Positions 44,003-53,972 of a stretch of 64,000 nt of DNA are shown one piece after another; the stretch's first letter is position 1, and each line of letters begins with the position of its first letter. The notes beneath the pieces are model-generated. The model saw only the letters and a program-made list of their open reading frames with translations. It ran no database searches and was not told where the DNA came from. Made by a program: the position numbers and the translations under genes. This stretch comes from Ch128b sp964527925 (GTDB lineage Bacteria; Bacteroidota; Ignavibacteria; Ch128b), in NCBI GenBank assembly GCA_964527925.1, contig CAZGQO010000003.1, forward strand, positions 186,001 through 250,000, in the 5' to 3' direction.

Positions 44003-46551
44003 AACCAGTAAATCAGACCCATTTCAAATTTATTTGTGAATAATGGGTGATATGGGAGAATTCGTATTGTATAACCAAAGAGTCCAGTTACTTCATTGGG
44101 AATTTCCCCTTCATAAAGATATTTATTCCCTTCCTCTTTAACAGGTTTCATGATTGAAATTTTACCAGATTCAAGTGAATCAGCACCATCCATTTTTCCA
44201 AAAAAGATTTCAACTGAAACATCGTCTGGTTTCAAATCACCAAGATAAACATCCGCACTAATTTTAACTGGCTTCCCTATCACAACTTCTGAATTACATG
44301 TGCATCTGATATTTTCAATTTTTACTGAAGACCAATTGTCTCTGATTTTTCTTTTCCAGCTAACAAGACTTTTAATTTGTTCAAAATTTTTCTGACAACA
44401 ATTTTCCTTCTTTTGTGAACCTGGCAGATAGAAATTAGTCAAATATTCTTTAATCATTCGATGTGTATTAAAGTATTGAGGTAACTTTTTCAGTGAATTT
44501 TTCATCATATTCACCCATTCACGAGGGATATCATCATGACTGCGTTTGTAAAATAAAGGCACAATTTCATTTTCAAGTTTCTGGTAAATCAAATTTGCTT
44601 CTACTTTATCCTGATATTCTAAATCTGAATATTCTTCACCGAGTCCAATTGCCCAGCCAATTTCAGGGTCATAACCCTCACACCACCAACCATCGAGAAT
44701 ACTGAAATTCAAACAAGCGTTAACTGCTGATTTCATTCCACTTGTTCCACTGGCTTCAAGCGGACGACGAGGTGTATTTAACCATACATCACAACCCTGC
44801 ACAAGATAACGAGCAATATTCATATCATAATTTTCAAGGAATACAATCTTTCTTCTAAGAAGTGGATCTTTACTTAATTGGTTTATTTCTTTGATAAGTT
44901 TCTTGCCTTCTTCATCTTGAGGATGTGCTTTGCCTGCAAAAATGATTTGAACTGGAAATTCCTCGTTCAATAAGATTTTTTTCAATCGTTCAATGTTTTT
45001 GAAAATCAATGTTGCTCTTTTATAAGTTGCAAATCTTCGTGCAAAACCAATTGTCAATGCTTTGGGGTCAAGAACATCTGAAGCTTCGTTAATCTCAGAA
45101 TGAGGTGCACCCTGTCGATTTAATTGTCTTTTCAAATTCTCCCTTGCAAAAGCAACCAATCGTTCTCTTCTTCGTTCGTGAGTACGCCATAACTCGATAT
45201 CAGGAATTCTATCTATTTTTTTCCAGAGATTCTGGTCATCAATATATTCGAACCAATCTTCCCCCAGATATCGATTAAATAGACTTATCATCTCATTTGA
45301 TAAATGAGATTGCAAGTGAACGCCATTTGTAATTGCTAAAATTGGAATTTCATCTTTTGGGACACCTTTCCAACCAAAAGCCCACATATTTTTAGAAACC
45401 TGACTGTGTAATTTGCTCACTCCATTAATATTGCCGCTCATTTTCATTGCAAGATGAGCCATATTAAATGTATTATTAATGGAACTATCAAGATTGCCAA
45501 GTTTCATAAAATCATCAAATGAGATTTGAAGTTCGTTGGCAATATGACCGAAATATTTATGGATCAATTCTTTTGAGAAAATATCAAAACCGGCTGGAAC
45601 TGGAGTGTGTGTTGTAAATACATTCGTCATATAGCCAACCTGCATTGCCTCTTCGAACGAAAGTTTATTTTCACGCATCAAGATTCTGATTTTTTCAATT
45701 GCAAGAAAGGCACTATGCCCTTCGTTCATGTGACATATTTCAGGACAATATCCCAATGCCCTGAGAGCTCTTATTCCACCAACACCAAGAATTATCTCCT
45801 GTTGAATTCTTGTTTCGATTGTTCCTCTATAAAGTCCATTTGTGATTGAACGATACTCTTCCGGATTATCAGGAATATTAGCATCAAGCATCAAAAGTGG
45901 AACTCTGCCGACCTGAATTTTCCAGACTTGAGCTTTTAATTCTTGTCCCGGAAAATCAATTGATATTTTCAGTGGATTATCAGCTTCATCTCGAATTAGA
46001 GTCATTGGGAGGTTATAAAAATCATTAATTGGATAAGTTTCCTGTTGCCAACCTTCGGAATTCAAATATTGTTGAAAGTAACCTTCTTTATAAGCTATTC
46101 CAATTCCCACGAGAGGCAACCCAAGATCACTTGCTGATTTCAAAGTGTCTCCAGAAAGAACCCCGAGTCCACCAGAATAAAATTTTAAGCAATCCGTCAA
46201 TCCATATTCCATCGAAAAATATGCATAGATATGATTATTATTTCTGCCATATTTTTTTTGAAACCAGGTTTCTTCTATCAGATATTCAGTTAATTTAGTA
46301 TAAGCTCGTGAATAATGAGAGTAAAATCCTGAATCTTCAGTTAATTCATTAAGTCTTTCCTGTGAAATCATTCCAAGCATTTGAACTGGATTGTGATGGG
46401 TCGATTCCCATAAATCTTCATCCATTCTTCTAAATAAATCAAAAACATCGTGATTCCATGTCCAGTATAAATTGTATGCAAGTTCTTTTAAACCAGATAT
46501 CTTCTCTGGAATAACTGGTAAGACCTGATAAGTTCCAATAACTTTAGGCAT
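43996..46551 (-). CDS. glgP: Alpha-glucan (glycogen) phosphorylase, short thermophile-type
   Basis: Family GT35 enzyme of 851 residues that releases glucose-1-phosphate from glycogen or maltodextrin. The N-terminal DUF3417-type region (ISGLKELAYNLYWTWNHD) and total length place it in the GlgP subgroup of Thermotoga/archaeal type rather than the E. coli type. Motifs include EYGLTDCLKFYSGGLGVLSGD, HMNEGHSAFLAIEKIR, FTTHTPVPAGFD, TIGFARRFATYKRATL and the PLP-lysine segment RPLEASGTSGMKSAVN. An extra C-terminal beta domain (about 730-851; VVIGKPVKISADVYLGDLKP) follows. AGGAAATCAATC precedes ATG 46551. No other glycogen genes lie nearby, so it stands alone. Confidence 0.94.
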   Translation of the reverse strand: MPKVIGTYQVLPVIPEKISGLKELAYNLYWTWNHDVFDLFRRMDEDLWESTHHNPVQMLGMISQERLNELTEDSGFYSHYSRAYTKLTEYLIEETWFQKKYGRNNNHIYAYFSMEYGLTDCLKFYSGGLGVLSGDTLKSASDLGLPLVGIGIAYKEGYFQQYLNSEGWQQETYPINDFYNLPMTLIRDEADNPLKISIDFPGQELKAQVWKIQVGRVPLLMLDANIPDNPEEYRSITNGLYRGTIETRIQQEIILGVGGIRALRALGYCPEICHMNEGHSAFLAIEKIRILMRENKLSFEEAMQVGYMTNVFTTHTPVPAGFDIFSKELIHKYFGHIANELQISFDDFMKLGNLDSSINNTFNMAHLAMKMSGNINGVSKLHSQVSKNMWAFGWKGVPKDEIPILAITNGVHLQSHLSNEMISLFNRYLGEDWFEYIDDQNLWKKIDRIPDIELWRTHERRRERLVAFARENLKRQLNRQGAPHSEINEASDVLDPKALTIGFARRFATYKRATLIFKNIERLKKILLNEEFPVQIIFAGKAHPQDEEGKKLIKEINQLSKDPLLRRKIVFLENYDMNIARYLVQGCDVWLNTPRRPLEASGTSGMKSAVNACLNFSILDGWWCEGYDPEIGWAIGLGEEYSDLEYQDKVEANLIYQKLENEIVPLFYKRSHDDIPREWVNMMKNSLKKLPQYFNTHRMIKEYLTNFYLPGSQKKENCCQKNFEQIKSLVSWKRKIRDNWSSVKIENIRCTCNSEVVIGKPVKISADVYLGDLKPDDVSVEIFFGKMDGADSLESGKISIMKPVKEEGNKYLYEGEIPNEVTGLFGYTIRILPYHPLFTNKFEMGLIYWFQ

Positions 46552-46836
46552 GATTGATTTCCTATTTATTCGTCGTTCATTTTTTTATTTTGAATAACAT
46601 AACTCTAAAATAAAAAATTGGAATGACTTATTTATTAAGAATTCATCGAATCGCTTACGGGATTTTTAATTGATCCATTCATATAAAAACATTTTTTATA
46701 TTATGATATCGATCAGTTCGAAGTTTTACCAAATCATTGAATATCACAAAGAAGTAATTGATGAAATGTGAAATTATAAGGTAATAAAGTTTCTTGTAAT
46801 TTTTTTAAATTAAAAAATAAAAATGAGGAAATGTAA

Positions 46837-47889
46837 ATGAAACTATCACTATTTATCATACTGGTTTTTATTATCAATCTATTCGCACAGGGTCAAAATC
46901 TTCCTACTAGTTATGATCCATTCAGATTCCCAGAAGAAAAACATTTAAGTAATATCAGGATGTTGACAAATGGTGGAGAAAATGCCGAAGCTTATTTATC
47001 ATTTGATGAAAAAAAAATAGTTTTTCAATCTACAAGGGATGATCTTCAATGTGATCAGATTTTTGTAATGAATATTGATGGAACAAATCAAAAAATGATT
47101 TCAACTGGCTTAGGCAGAACAACCTGTTCATATTTCCTCCCAGGTGATAGTTTGATAATCTATGCTTCAACTCATCATTACGATAAAAATTGTCCACCGC
47201 CCTCAGACCGTTCTAAAGGATATGTCTGGCAACTTTATAATACATTTGATCTTTTCGTTACTGATCTGAATGGAAAAATTATCAAACAATTGACCTGTGA
47301 AGAAGGCTATGATGCTGAAGCAACCGTTTCTCCGAAAGGGGATAAAATAGTTTTTACATCCATAAGAACTGGGGATCCAGAACTTTATACAATGAACATC
47401 GATGGTAGTGATCTTCGACAGATTACATTTGAAAAGGGATATGACGGCGGTGCTTTCTTCTCATTCGATGGGACAAAAATAGTTTTCAGGGCAAGTCGTC
47501 CAAAAACCGAAAAAGAACTTAAAGACTATGAAGAGCTTGTTAAATTTGGTTATGTAAGACCAACAAACTTAGAGATTTTCATTTGCGATGCAGATGGGAA
47601 AAACATGAAACAAATTACAAGTAATGGTGCTGCTAATTTTGCTCCTTTCTTTCATCCAGATGGTAAGAGAATAATTTTTTGCTCAAATGTAAACAGTAAA
47701 GACAAAAGAAACTTTGATTTATATATAATCAACATAGACGGAACTGGTTTAGAACAAGTTACTTTTAATGAGACTTTTGATGGATTTCCAATGTTTACTC
47801 GCGATGGTAAAAAACTAATCTTCTGTTCAAATAGATTTAACAATAAACCTGGTGAAACTAATGTTTTCATCGCTGAATGGGTCGATTAA
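46837..47889 (+). CDS. Periplasmic TolB-like beta-propeller protein (WD40/PD40)
   Basis: Product of 350 residues with a signal peptide (to about FAQGQ). At least five PD40/TolB-type blades can be seen, each with a (F/S)xDGKxIxFxSxR core and an (I/M)NIDG turn: AYLSFDEKKIVFQSTRDD, MNIDGTNQKMI, VSPKGDKIVFTSIRTGDPE, FSFDGTKIVFRASRP, HPDGKRIIFCSNVN and TRDGKKLIFCSNRFNNK. It is probably a periplasmic binding or scaffold protein rather than true TolB, since no Tol-Pal genes are near. GAGGAAATG precedes the start. The M28 peptidase lipoprotein gene follows after about 20 bases and is probably in the same operon, perhaps for extracellular peptide use. Confidence 0.85.
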   Translation: MKLSLFIILVFIINLFAQGQNLPTSYDPFRFPEEKHLSNIRMLTNGGENAEAYLSFDEKKIVFQSTRDDLQCDQIFVMNIDGTNQKMISTGLGRTTCSYFLPGDSLIIYASTHHYDKNCPPPSDRSKGYVWQLYNTFDLFVTDLNGKIIKQLTCEEGYDAEATVSPKGDKIVFTSIRTGDPELYTMNIDGSDLRQITFEKGYDGGAFFSFDGTKIVFRASRPKTEKELKDYEELVKFGYVRPTNLEIFICDADGKNMKQITSNGAANFAPFFHPDGKRIIFCSNVNSKDKRNFDLYIINIDGTGLEQVTFNETFDGFPMFTRDGKKLIFCSNRFNNKPGETNVFIAEWVD

Positions 47890-47909
47890 AACAAATCATG
47901 GAGTTTAAA

Positions 47910-49712
47910 ATGAAATTACAGCAACATTTCTACTTATTAATACTCATATTGCTTGTTTCTTGCTCAACTCTTAAAATTCCAAAAACCTCGAATGAGATTG
48001 ACCAAAAAGATTTGTATGAACACTTATCTTTCCTTGCATCTGATGAATTAAAAGGAAGAGGAACAGGAACTCCCGAAAATGATCTGGCTGCAGAATACAT
48101 TGCAAAGACTTTTAGAAAATTTGGACTTCAGCCTAAAGGCAATAAAGGATATTTTCAGGAATTTTCAGTAACTACAGAACTGAAACTTGAAAAAGAAAAT
48201 TCATTAATTGTAGTTGCAAATAATCAGCAGATTGAGTTTGAGTTGAAAAAAGATTATCAACCACCTGGATTTTCATCAAATGGAAATGTTGAAGGAGAAG
48301 TTGTCTTTGCAGGATATGGAATTGAAGCAGAAGATCAGGGCTATAATGATTTTGTTGATGTTGATTTAAAAGATAAAATAGCTCTGATAATGCGTTATTC
48401 GCCCGAAGGTGATAAATCTGATACTAAGTTTGGTTTCAAGATTCAATCTAACTTCAAAGTTGCAGCTGCTAAAAACAAAGGTGCAAAAGCTGTCATTTTA
48501 TTCACGGGTCCTAATACAGTTGAAAACGATAAGCTGATAAGTTTAGTACCCGATCCAGCAGGAAATAATGCGGGTATTCCGGTAGTTTCAATTACAACAG
48601 AAAAAGCAAAAGAAATTTTTGAAAAAGCCGGATTAGATTTGCTTAATATTCAAAAGCAAATTGATTCAATTCGAAAACCGAATTCAATGAGACTTGAAAA
48701 AGTTTCAGGCAGATTAAGTGTTTCTCTTAAGCCAGTAGTAAAAAGCACACGAAATGTAATTGGGTTTCTTGAAGGAAACGATCCCCAATTAAAGAAAGAA
48801 GTTATCGTCATTGGTGCTCATTTTGATCATCTCGGTATGGGAGGAAGAGGCTCGCTTTCTCAAAGTAAAGAACCTGAGGTTCACAATGGTGCTGATGATA
48901 ATGGTTCAGGAACAACTGGCTTAATCGAACTCGCTGAATATTTTTCTTCAAGACGAAAAGAACTCAAAAGAAGTTTATTATTCATTGCTTTCAGTGGTGA
49001 AGAGTTAGGATTGCTTGGTTCAAAATTCTTCGTCGAAAATCCAACCGTCCCACTCAATCAGATAAAAGTGATGATAAATATGGATATGATTGGAAGAATG
49101 AAGGAAAACAAATTAACAATTTATGGAACTGGTACCTCTCCAAAGTGGAAACCTCTCTTAAATGCATTGAATTCTGATTCATTGTTCAAATTTAATTTCA
49201 TTGATGGTGGTTTTGGTCCCAGTGATCATTCATCATTTTATGGGAAAAATATTCCAGTACTTTTTTTCTTCACAGGAACACATCAGGATTATCATAAACC
49301 AACTGATGATTTAGATAAAATAAATTTCGATGGTATGACTGAGATTTTGAATTTAGTTAAGAATGTTGTTCAAGACTTAACAACAAATCCTGAAGAAATT
49401 GTATTCACAAAAGTTCAGGGTGAAGAACAACAACCTCGTAGAGTTTCGATTCGAGTTTATGTTGGAACAATTCCAGATTATTCAGAACAAGTAGAGGGAT
49501 TTAAAATTTCTGGAGTTAACGATGGAAGTCCAGCAGAAAAAGCTGGTCTTAAAGGCGGAGATATAATCATTAAGTTCGGTAATAAAACAGTAAAGAATAT
49601 CTATGACTATATGTACGCAATGCAAAGTTATAAACCTGGTGATGAAGTTGAGGTTGTCTTTTTGAGAGAAGGAAAAGAAATGAAAACTAAAGTTGTTCTT
49701 GGTTCAAGATAA
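47910..49712 (+). CDS. M28-family zinc aminopeptidase with PA and PDZ domains (lipoprotein)
   Basis: I choose ATG 47910 because GGAG lies six bases upstream and it gives a lipoprotein signal with lipobox ILLVSC; ATG 47877 or 47898 would add an untypical N-terminus. The 600-residue product has a PA-type insert (about 120-260; GEVVFAGYGIEAEDQGYND) and an M28 metallopeptidase domain. The zinc ligands stand out: VIGAHFDHLGMGG (His, Asp), HNGADDNGSGTTGLIELAE (Asp), AFSGEELGLLGS (Glu catalytic and ligand), INMDMIGRM (Asp) and GTHQDYHKPTDD (His). A C-terminal PDZ domain (about 510-600; SPAEKAGLKGGDIIIKFGNK) follows. It should digest peptides at the envelope. A bidirectional terminator lies about 130 bases after the stop. 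Confidence 0.92.
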   Translation: MKLQQHFYLLILILLVSCSTLKIPKTSNEIDQKDLYEHLSFLASDELKGRGTGTPENDLAAEYIAKTFRKFGLQPKGNKGYFQEFSVTTELKLEKENSLIVVANNQQIEFELKKDYQPPGFSSNGNVEGEVVFAGYGIEAEDQGYNDFVDVDLKDKIALIMRYSPEGDKSDTKFGFKIQSNFKVAAAKNKGAKAVILFTGPNTVENDKLISLVPDPAGNNAGIPVVSITTEKAKEIFEKAGLDLLNIQKQIDSIRKPNSMRLEKVSGRLSVSLKPVVKSTRNVIGFLEGNDPQLKKEVIVIGAHFDHLGMGGRGSLSQSKEPEVHNGADDNGSGTTGLIELAEYFSSRRKELKRSLLFIAFSGEELGLLGSKFFVENPTVPLNQIKVMINMDMIGRMKENKLTIYGTGTSPKWKPLLNALNSDSLFKFNFIDGGFGPSDHSSFYGKNIPVLFFFTGTHQDYHKPTDDLDKINFDGMTEILNLVKNVVQDLTTNPEEIVFTKVQGEEQQPRRVSIRVYVGTIPDYSEQVEGFKISGVNDGSPAEKAGLKGGDIIIKFGNKTVKNIYDYMYAMQSYKPGDEVEVVFLREGKEMKTKVVLGSR

Positions 49713-49840
49713 ATTATGATATGATGATAACTTTAATTGGTTCATAACAAGTTTAGAATTAAAGAAGTTTGAGAATTGTAAATCTTAAAATCAGTTTGAA
49801 TTAAAATTCATTCACTTTAAGTGGCTTGTTAAAGAATATA

Positions 49841-49870
49841 AAAAAACCCGATTAGCAATCGGGTTTTTTT
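49841..49870. terminator. Bidirectional terminator between the M28 peptidase and nuoF genes
   Basis: A 13-bp inverted repeat (AAAAAACCCGATT / AATCGGGTTTTTT) around an AGC loop, with A and T tracts that serve both directions. It ends the nuo transcript just past nuoF. Confidence 0.92.
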
Positions 49871-49893
49871 ATGCTTTATCAAATCTTAAATTT

Positions 49894-51228
49894 TTACTTT
49901 TTAGATATTTCAATTTCTTTTATTGGTATTGCAGTATGACGCATTGAATGTACTTTGTTTGGAATATCAATCTTAATTGTTCGCTTAACTCTTGCTTCAA
50001 ATTCATCACGAAATCTTTCAATCATATATTTAACAGGCCAGGCAGCTGCATCACCTAAAGCGCAAATTGTATGTCCTTCAATATTCTTGGCAACATCAAT
50101 TAATAAATCTAAATCCTGACTTGTACCTCTTCCATCTAAAATTCCATTTAATATCTTAAACATCCATCCAGTACCTTCACGACAAGGTGTACATTGGCCA
50201 CAGGACTCATGCCAGTAAAATTTTGTAATTCGAGCAAGCACTTTCACAAGATCAGTATCTTCATCCATCACAATTATTCCACCAGTACCGATTGCTGAAC
50301 CAACTTGTTTTAATGATTCAGCATCCATTTTCAATCCTTCAATCTGATCACCTCGAATTGGAGGCATTGAAGTTCCACCGGGAATTACACATTTAATTTT
50401 TTTATTTCCAGGAACTCCGCCAGCGTATTTGTAAATAATATCAGTCAGTAAAGTACCAGTTGGTAATTCATAAACACCAGGTTTATTAACATGACCACTA
50501 ACACCAAACAATAAAGTCCCTGGATGTTTTGGCTCACCAATGCTGGCAAACCATTCACCGCCATTTTCAATGATTGGTGGAACGTTTGCTATAGTCTCAA
50601 CATTATTTATAGTAGTTGGATAGCCCCACAAACCATACTGAGCTGGAAACGGTGGTTTTACTCGCGGATAACCTCGCTTACCTTCAATCGAATTCATCAA
50701 AGCAGATTCTTCACCGCAAATGTAAGCACCAGCACCTCGATGAATGTAAATATTTGTGGAGAAATCGGTACCAAATGTTTGTTTCATCCTTTGGCCAACA
50801 AAACCGTGTTCATAAGCATCGTCGAGAGCTTTTTGCATTAACTTAATCCACTTGACATATTCACCACGAATGTAAATGTAACAGGTTTGAGCACCAATTG
50901 CATAAGCAGTGATTAAAATCCCTTCAATCAATTGATGAGGATTGAATTCAAAGATCTGTCTATCTTTGAAAGAACCAGGTTCACTCTCATCACCATTTAT
51001 ACACAAAAATTTTGGAATATTTTTACCCTTCGGCATAAAGCTCCATTTGAGCCCGGTTGGGAAACAAGCACCCCCGCGACCATGCAAACCAGATTTTTTA
51101 ACTTCTTCAATTATTTCATCAGGTGATTTTTGAAATGCTTTGCGGGCTGTTTCATATCCACCGTGCTGTTGGTAGACCTCGATTTTATGATAATCAGGAA
51201 TATCTTTTAAGAGAATTTTGATGCTCAT
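49894..51228 (-). CDS. nuoF: NADH-quinone oxidoreductase subunit F
   Basis: NADH-binding, FMN-carrying subunit of the complex I input module, 444 residues. It has the FMN/NADH motifs GRGGACFPTGLKWSFMP and the GAYICGEESALMNSIEG glycine-rich loop, and the N3 [4Fe-4S] site ESCGQCTPCREGTG with the fourth Cys in HTICALGDAAAWP. NADH is oxidised here and electrons pass along Fe-S clusters to quinone. It starts one base after nuoE ends. It is the last gene before the strong terminator at 49841-49870, so no nuoG follows. Confidence 0.97.
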   Translation of the reverse strand: MSIKILLKDIPDYHKIEVYQQHGGYETARKAFQKSPDEIIEEVKKSGLHGRGGACFPTGLKWSFMPKGKNIPKFLCINGDESEPGSFKDRQIFEFNPHQLIEGILITAYAIGAQTCYIYIRGEYVKWIKLMQKALDDAYEHGFVGQRMKQTFGTDFSTNIYIHRGAGAYICGEESALMNSIEGKRGYPRVKPPFPAQYGLWGYPTTINNVETIANVPPIIENGGEWFASIGEPKHPGTLLFGVSGHVNKPGVYELPTGTLLTDIIYKYAGGVPGNKKIKCVIPGGTSMPPIRGDQIEGLKMDAESLKQVGSAIGTGGIIVMDEDTDLVKVLARITKFYWHESCGQCTPCREGTGWMFKILNGILDGRGTSQDLDLLIDVAKNIEGHTICALGDAAAWPVKYMIERFRDEFEARVKRTIKIDIPNKVHSMRHTAIPIKEIEISKK

Positions 51229-51229
51229 T

Positions 51230-51709
51230 TTATTTTAATTTTAGTTCATTTATTAATTGTTTTAATTTTTCTTCATTAAGATTTTCATAATAGTCATCGT
51301 TTACTTGAATGACTGGAGCTGTACCGCAGCTTCCAAGACATTCAACTTCTGAAATCGTGAATAATCCGTCAGGAGTAGTTTCACCTTTTTTAATCCCAAG
51401 TTCAGCTTCAAGCTTTTTCAACAAATCATAAGCACCCTTCAACATACACGAAACATTTGTACAAACCTGAAGATGATACTTACCAACTGGTTTTGTATTG
51501 AACATCGAATAAAATGTAACTACACCAAGGACATGTTCTTCAGTTATACCAAGCAAATCAGCAGCGTATTTCATTCCTTCGCGAGTGATGTAACCATATT
51601 TTTCTTGTAAGAGATAAAGTACTTCAAGAATAACTGAATCAGGTTTTAAATATCTTGTTTTTAGGTTTTCGATTTTCTGTAATTCGAGATCAGAGAATTG
51701 TACTTCCAC
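51230..51709 (-). CDS. nuoE: NADH-quinone oxidoreductase subunit E
   Basis: Small [2Fe-2S] subunit of 159 residues with a thioredoxin-like fold. The four cluster ligands appear as CTNVSC (C-x4-C) and CLGSC (C-x3-C) with the PVIQVNDDYYENL segment after them. It works with NuoF in the NADH dehydrogenase module. It lies between nuoD and nuoF in the usual order. Confidence 0.96.
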   Translation of the reverse strand: MEVQFSDLELQKIENLKTRYLKPDSVILEVLYLLQEKYGYITREGMKYAADLLGITEEHVLGVVTFYSMFNTKPVGKYHLQVCTNVSCMLKGAYDLLKKLEAELGIKKGETTPDGLFTISEVECLGSCGTAPVIQVNDDYYENLNEEKLKQLINELKLK

Positions 51710-51723
51710 AGATTACTCCATTT

Positions 51724-52980
51724 TCATTTATCTGCTTCTCCCATCACAGGATCAATGCTTCCTATGACGGCAATGATATCAGAGATCATGTGTCCCTTAA
51801 TTAATAATGGAAGGCTTTGAAGATTCACAAATGAAGGTGATCTAATTTTCAATCGCCATGGATGACCACTACCATCACTAACAATATAAAATCCCAATTC
51901 ACCTTTTGGATTTTCAACACTTAAATAAACTTCACCAACTGGAGGATTCAACCCAAAATTAACGAGCATAAAATCATGAATGAGTTCTTCCATTTTTGTG
52001 TAGATATCTAACTTTTTCGGAAGAACATTTTTAGGATCGTGAGCTAAAATATCACCTGCCGGCATCTTTTCAAGACATTGTCTTAAGATTTTAGCGCTTT
52101 CTCTCATTTCATCAACTCTAACCCAGTAACGAGCCAGCGAATCGCCTTCTGTGTATGTGATTACATTGAAATCTATGTTCTCATAATCAAGATACGGGAA
52201 AGTCCTTCGAACATCATAATCAACGCCTGTTGCTCGAAGATTTGGTCCTGTTAATCCCATCGCAATAGCTTTCTCTTTAGAAATCACACCAATGCCTTCT
52301 GTTCTTTCGAGAAAAATTCGATTTGTATTCAAGAGCTTTTCCATCTCATCAAGATTTTCATTGAAGTGTTCAAGAAAATCTTTCAACATCGCTGTGCATT
52401 GCGGAGTCCAATCTGCAGCAACTCCACCAATTCGTGTATAACTTGTAGTAAATCTTGCACCAGTTAAAAGATCCATTATGTCTTGAAGTTTTTCTCTCTC
52501 ACGAAATGCCCAGAGAAGAACTGTCATTGCACCAACATCCATTGCCATAGTTCCGATAGCAACAAAGTGTGATGCAATTCTCGCCATTTCAGAAATTATC
52601 ATTCTGATGTATTTAGCCCTTGGTGGAATCTCGACTCCTGCAAGTTTTTCAACAGCAAGTGCAAATGCTGTGTTGTTGCTTAGTGGTGCAAGATAATCCA
52701 ATCGATCAGTATGCGGTATAAATTCATGATAAGTAGAATTCTCAGCTATTTTTTCATAGCCTCGATGAAGATACCCAAGTTCAGGTACACAACCTATAAC
52801 AGTTTCCCCATCGATGTGAATCAATACTCTTAAAACACCGTGTGTTGCAGGATGTTGAGGACCCATGTTGAGAACCATTCCGTTCTCTAAAGTATCCTCA
52901 ATTATTAGATCAGTTTCTTTGGTTAGAAGTGTTTCGAGAATTTTACTTTTGAATTGCGGTTGTTCTTTTGGGTTATTCAT
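51724..52980 (-). CDS. nuoD: NADH-quinone oxidoreductase subunit D
   Basis: Quinone-site subunit of the complex I connecting module. I choose ATG 52980 (two bases after the nuoC stop, AAGAGA upstream), giving 418 residues; ATG 53019 would overlap nuoC by 38 bases and add 13 residues. Signatures: NMGPQHPATHGVLRVLI, GYLHRGYEKIAE, the YLAPLSNNTAFALAVEKL segment, TGPNLRATGVDYDVRR, PKGELGFYIVSDG, and the end DPVMGEADK, which closely matches the family's D-x-V-x-G-E-x-D-R. It forms the quinone pocket with NuoB. Confidence 0.96.
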   Translation of the reverse strand: MNNPKEQPQFKSKILETLLTKETDLIIEDTLENGMVLNMGPQHPATHGVLRVLIHIDGETVIGCVPELGYLHRGYEKIAENSTYHEFIPHTDRLDYLAPLSNNTAFALAVEKLAGVEIPPRAKYIRMIISEMARIASHFVAIGTMAMDVGAMTVLLWAFREREKLQDIMDLLTGARFTTSYTRIGGVAADWTPQCTAMLKDFLEHFNENLDEMEKLLNTNRIFLERTEGIGVISKEKAIAMGLTGPNLRATGVDYDVRRTFPYLDYENIDFNVITYTEGDSLARYWVRVDEMRESAKILRQCLEKMPAGDILAHDPKNVLPKKLDIYTKMEELIHDFMLVNFGLNPPVGEVYLSVENPKGELGFYIVSDGSGHPWRLKIRSPSFVNLQSLPLLIKGHMISDIIAVIGSIDPVMGEADK

Positions 52981-52981
52981 A

Positions 52982-53464
52982 TTATCTCTTTGGTAATTGA
53001 AGTGATTCTGGAATTCCAAGTAATGGAAAATCTTTTCTTAATGGATAATATTCAAATTCTTCTGGCATGTACATTCTTCTTAAATCTGGATGATTGTTAA
53101 AAACTATTCCAAACATATCGTATGTTTCGCGTTCATGCCAGTTTGCTGTTGGATAAACTGAAGTTACTGAATCGACATTACAATCTTTTTCATCCACTCT
53201 GACTTTCAGTCTGATACGATATTTATTTTTCAAACTCACAAGATGATAAACAACTTCAAATCTATCTTTTCGTTTGGCTCTATCAACTCCGCACAAATCA
53301 ACAAGAAGATCGAAATAAAGTTCTGGCTCATTTCTCAAAAACTTACAGATTTCCACTATTGATTTTTTATCAACGAGAAAGGTTAACTCATTTCTAAAAT
53401 AATTGACTTCTAAAATTTCTTGTGGAAATTTTTCTCGGAGTAAGGATTCAATTTTTTCTTTCAT
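52982..53464 (-). CDS. nuoC: NADH-quinone oxidoreductase subunit C
   Basis: Subunit C of the peripheral arm, 160 residues. The family signature WHERETYDMFGIVFNNHPDLRRMYMP is clear (seen as HERETYDMFGI and HPDLRRMYMPEEFE), ending with YPLRKDFPLLG. It is separate from NuoD here, unlike the NuoCD fusion of E. coli. It overlaps nuoB by 17 bases. Confidence 0.95.
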   Translation of the reverse strand: MKEKIESLLREKFPQEILEVNYFRNELTFLVDKKSIVEICKFLRNEPELYFDLLVDLCGVDRAKRKDRFEVVYHLVSLKNKYRIRLKVRVDEKDCNVDSVTSVYPTANWHERETYDMFGIVFNNHPDLRRMYMPEEFEYYPLRKDFPLLGIPESLQLPKR

Positions 53465-53972
53465 TGATCACTGGCAATTCTATCATTGGTTTATCTGTGT
53501 ATTCAAGGACGCTTGATTTACCTACTTTTTCTCTTATTGCAAGAATAGCGTTGAGAAGATTTTCGGGTCTTGGAGGACAGCCTGCAACATAAACATCAAC
53601 AGGAACAAATTGATCGATTCCTTGAACAACTGAGTAGGACCTGAACATTCCACCGCTTGAAGCACAGGCACCCATCGAAATAACCCATTTCGGTTCAGGC
53701 ATTTGATCATAAATTTTTCTAACAACTTTGGCCATTTTGTAAGTGACCGTACCAGCTACAATCAATAAATCTGATTGTCGTGGTGAAAATCTCATAACTT
53801 CACTACCAAAACGAGCAATATCAAATCTTGGATCTGCTGCAGCCATCATTTCGATTGCACAGCAGGAAATACCAAGCGGCATTGGCCAGAGTGAGTTTTT
53901 CCTTGCCCAGCTGACTACTGCATCAATTGTCGTCGTTATGAACGACTGTCCAAATGCTGATTCTAATCCCAT
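53448..53972 (-). CDS. nuoB: NADH-quinone oxidoreductase subunit B
   Basis: Subunit of 174 residues carrying the N2 [4Fe-4S] cluster that reduces quinone. The ligands appear as GISCCAIEMMA, the Cys in GACASSGGMFRSY and the Cys in VAGCPPRPE, an adjacent-cysteine pattern unique to NuoB. It overlaps nuoA by 10 bases and nuoC by 17, as is common in tight operons. Confidence 0.97.
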   Translation of the reverse strand: MGLESAFGQSFITTTIDAVVSWARKNSLWPMPLGISCCAIEMMAAADPRFDIARFGSEVMRFSPRQSDLLIVAGTVTYKMAKVVRKIYDQMPEPKWVISMGACASSGGMFRSYSVVQGIDQFVPVDVYVAGCPPRPENLLNAILAIREKVGKSSVLEYTDKPMIELPVINERKN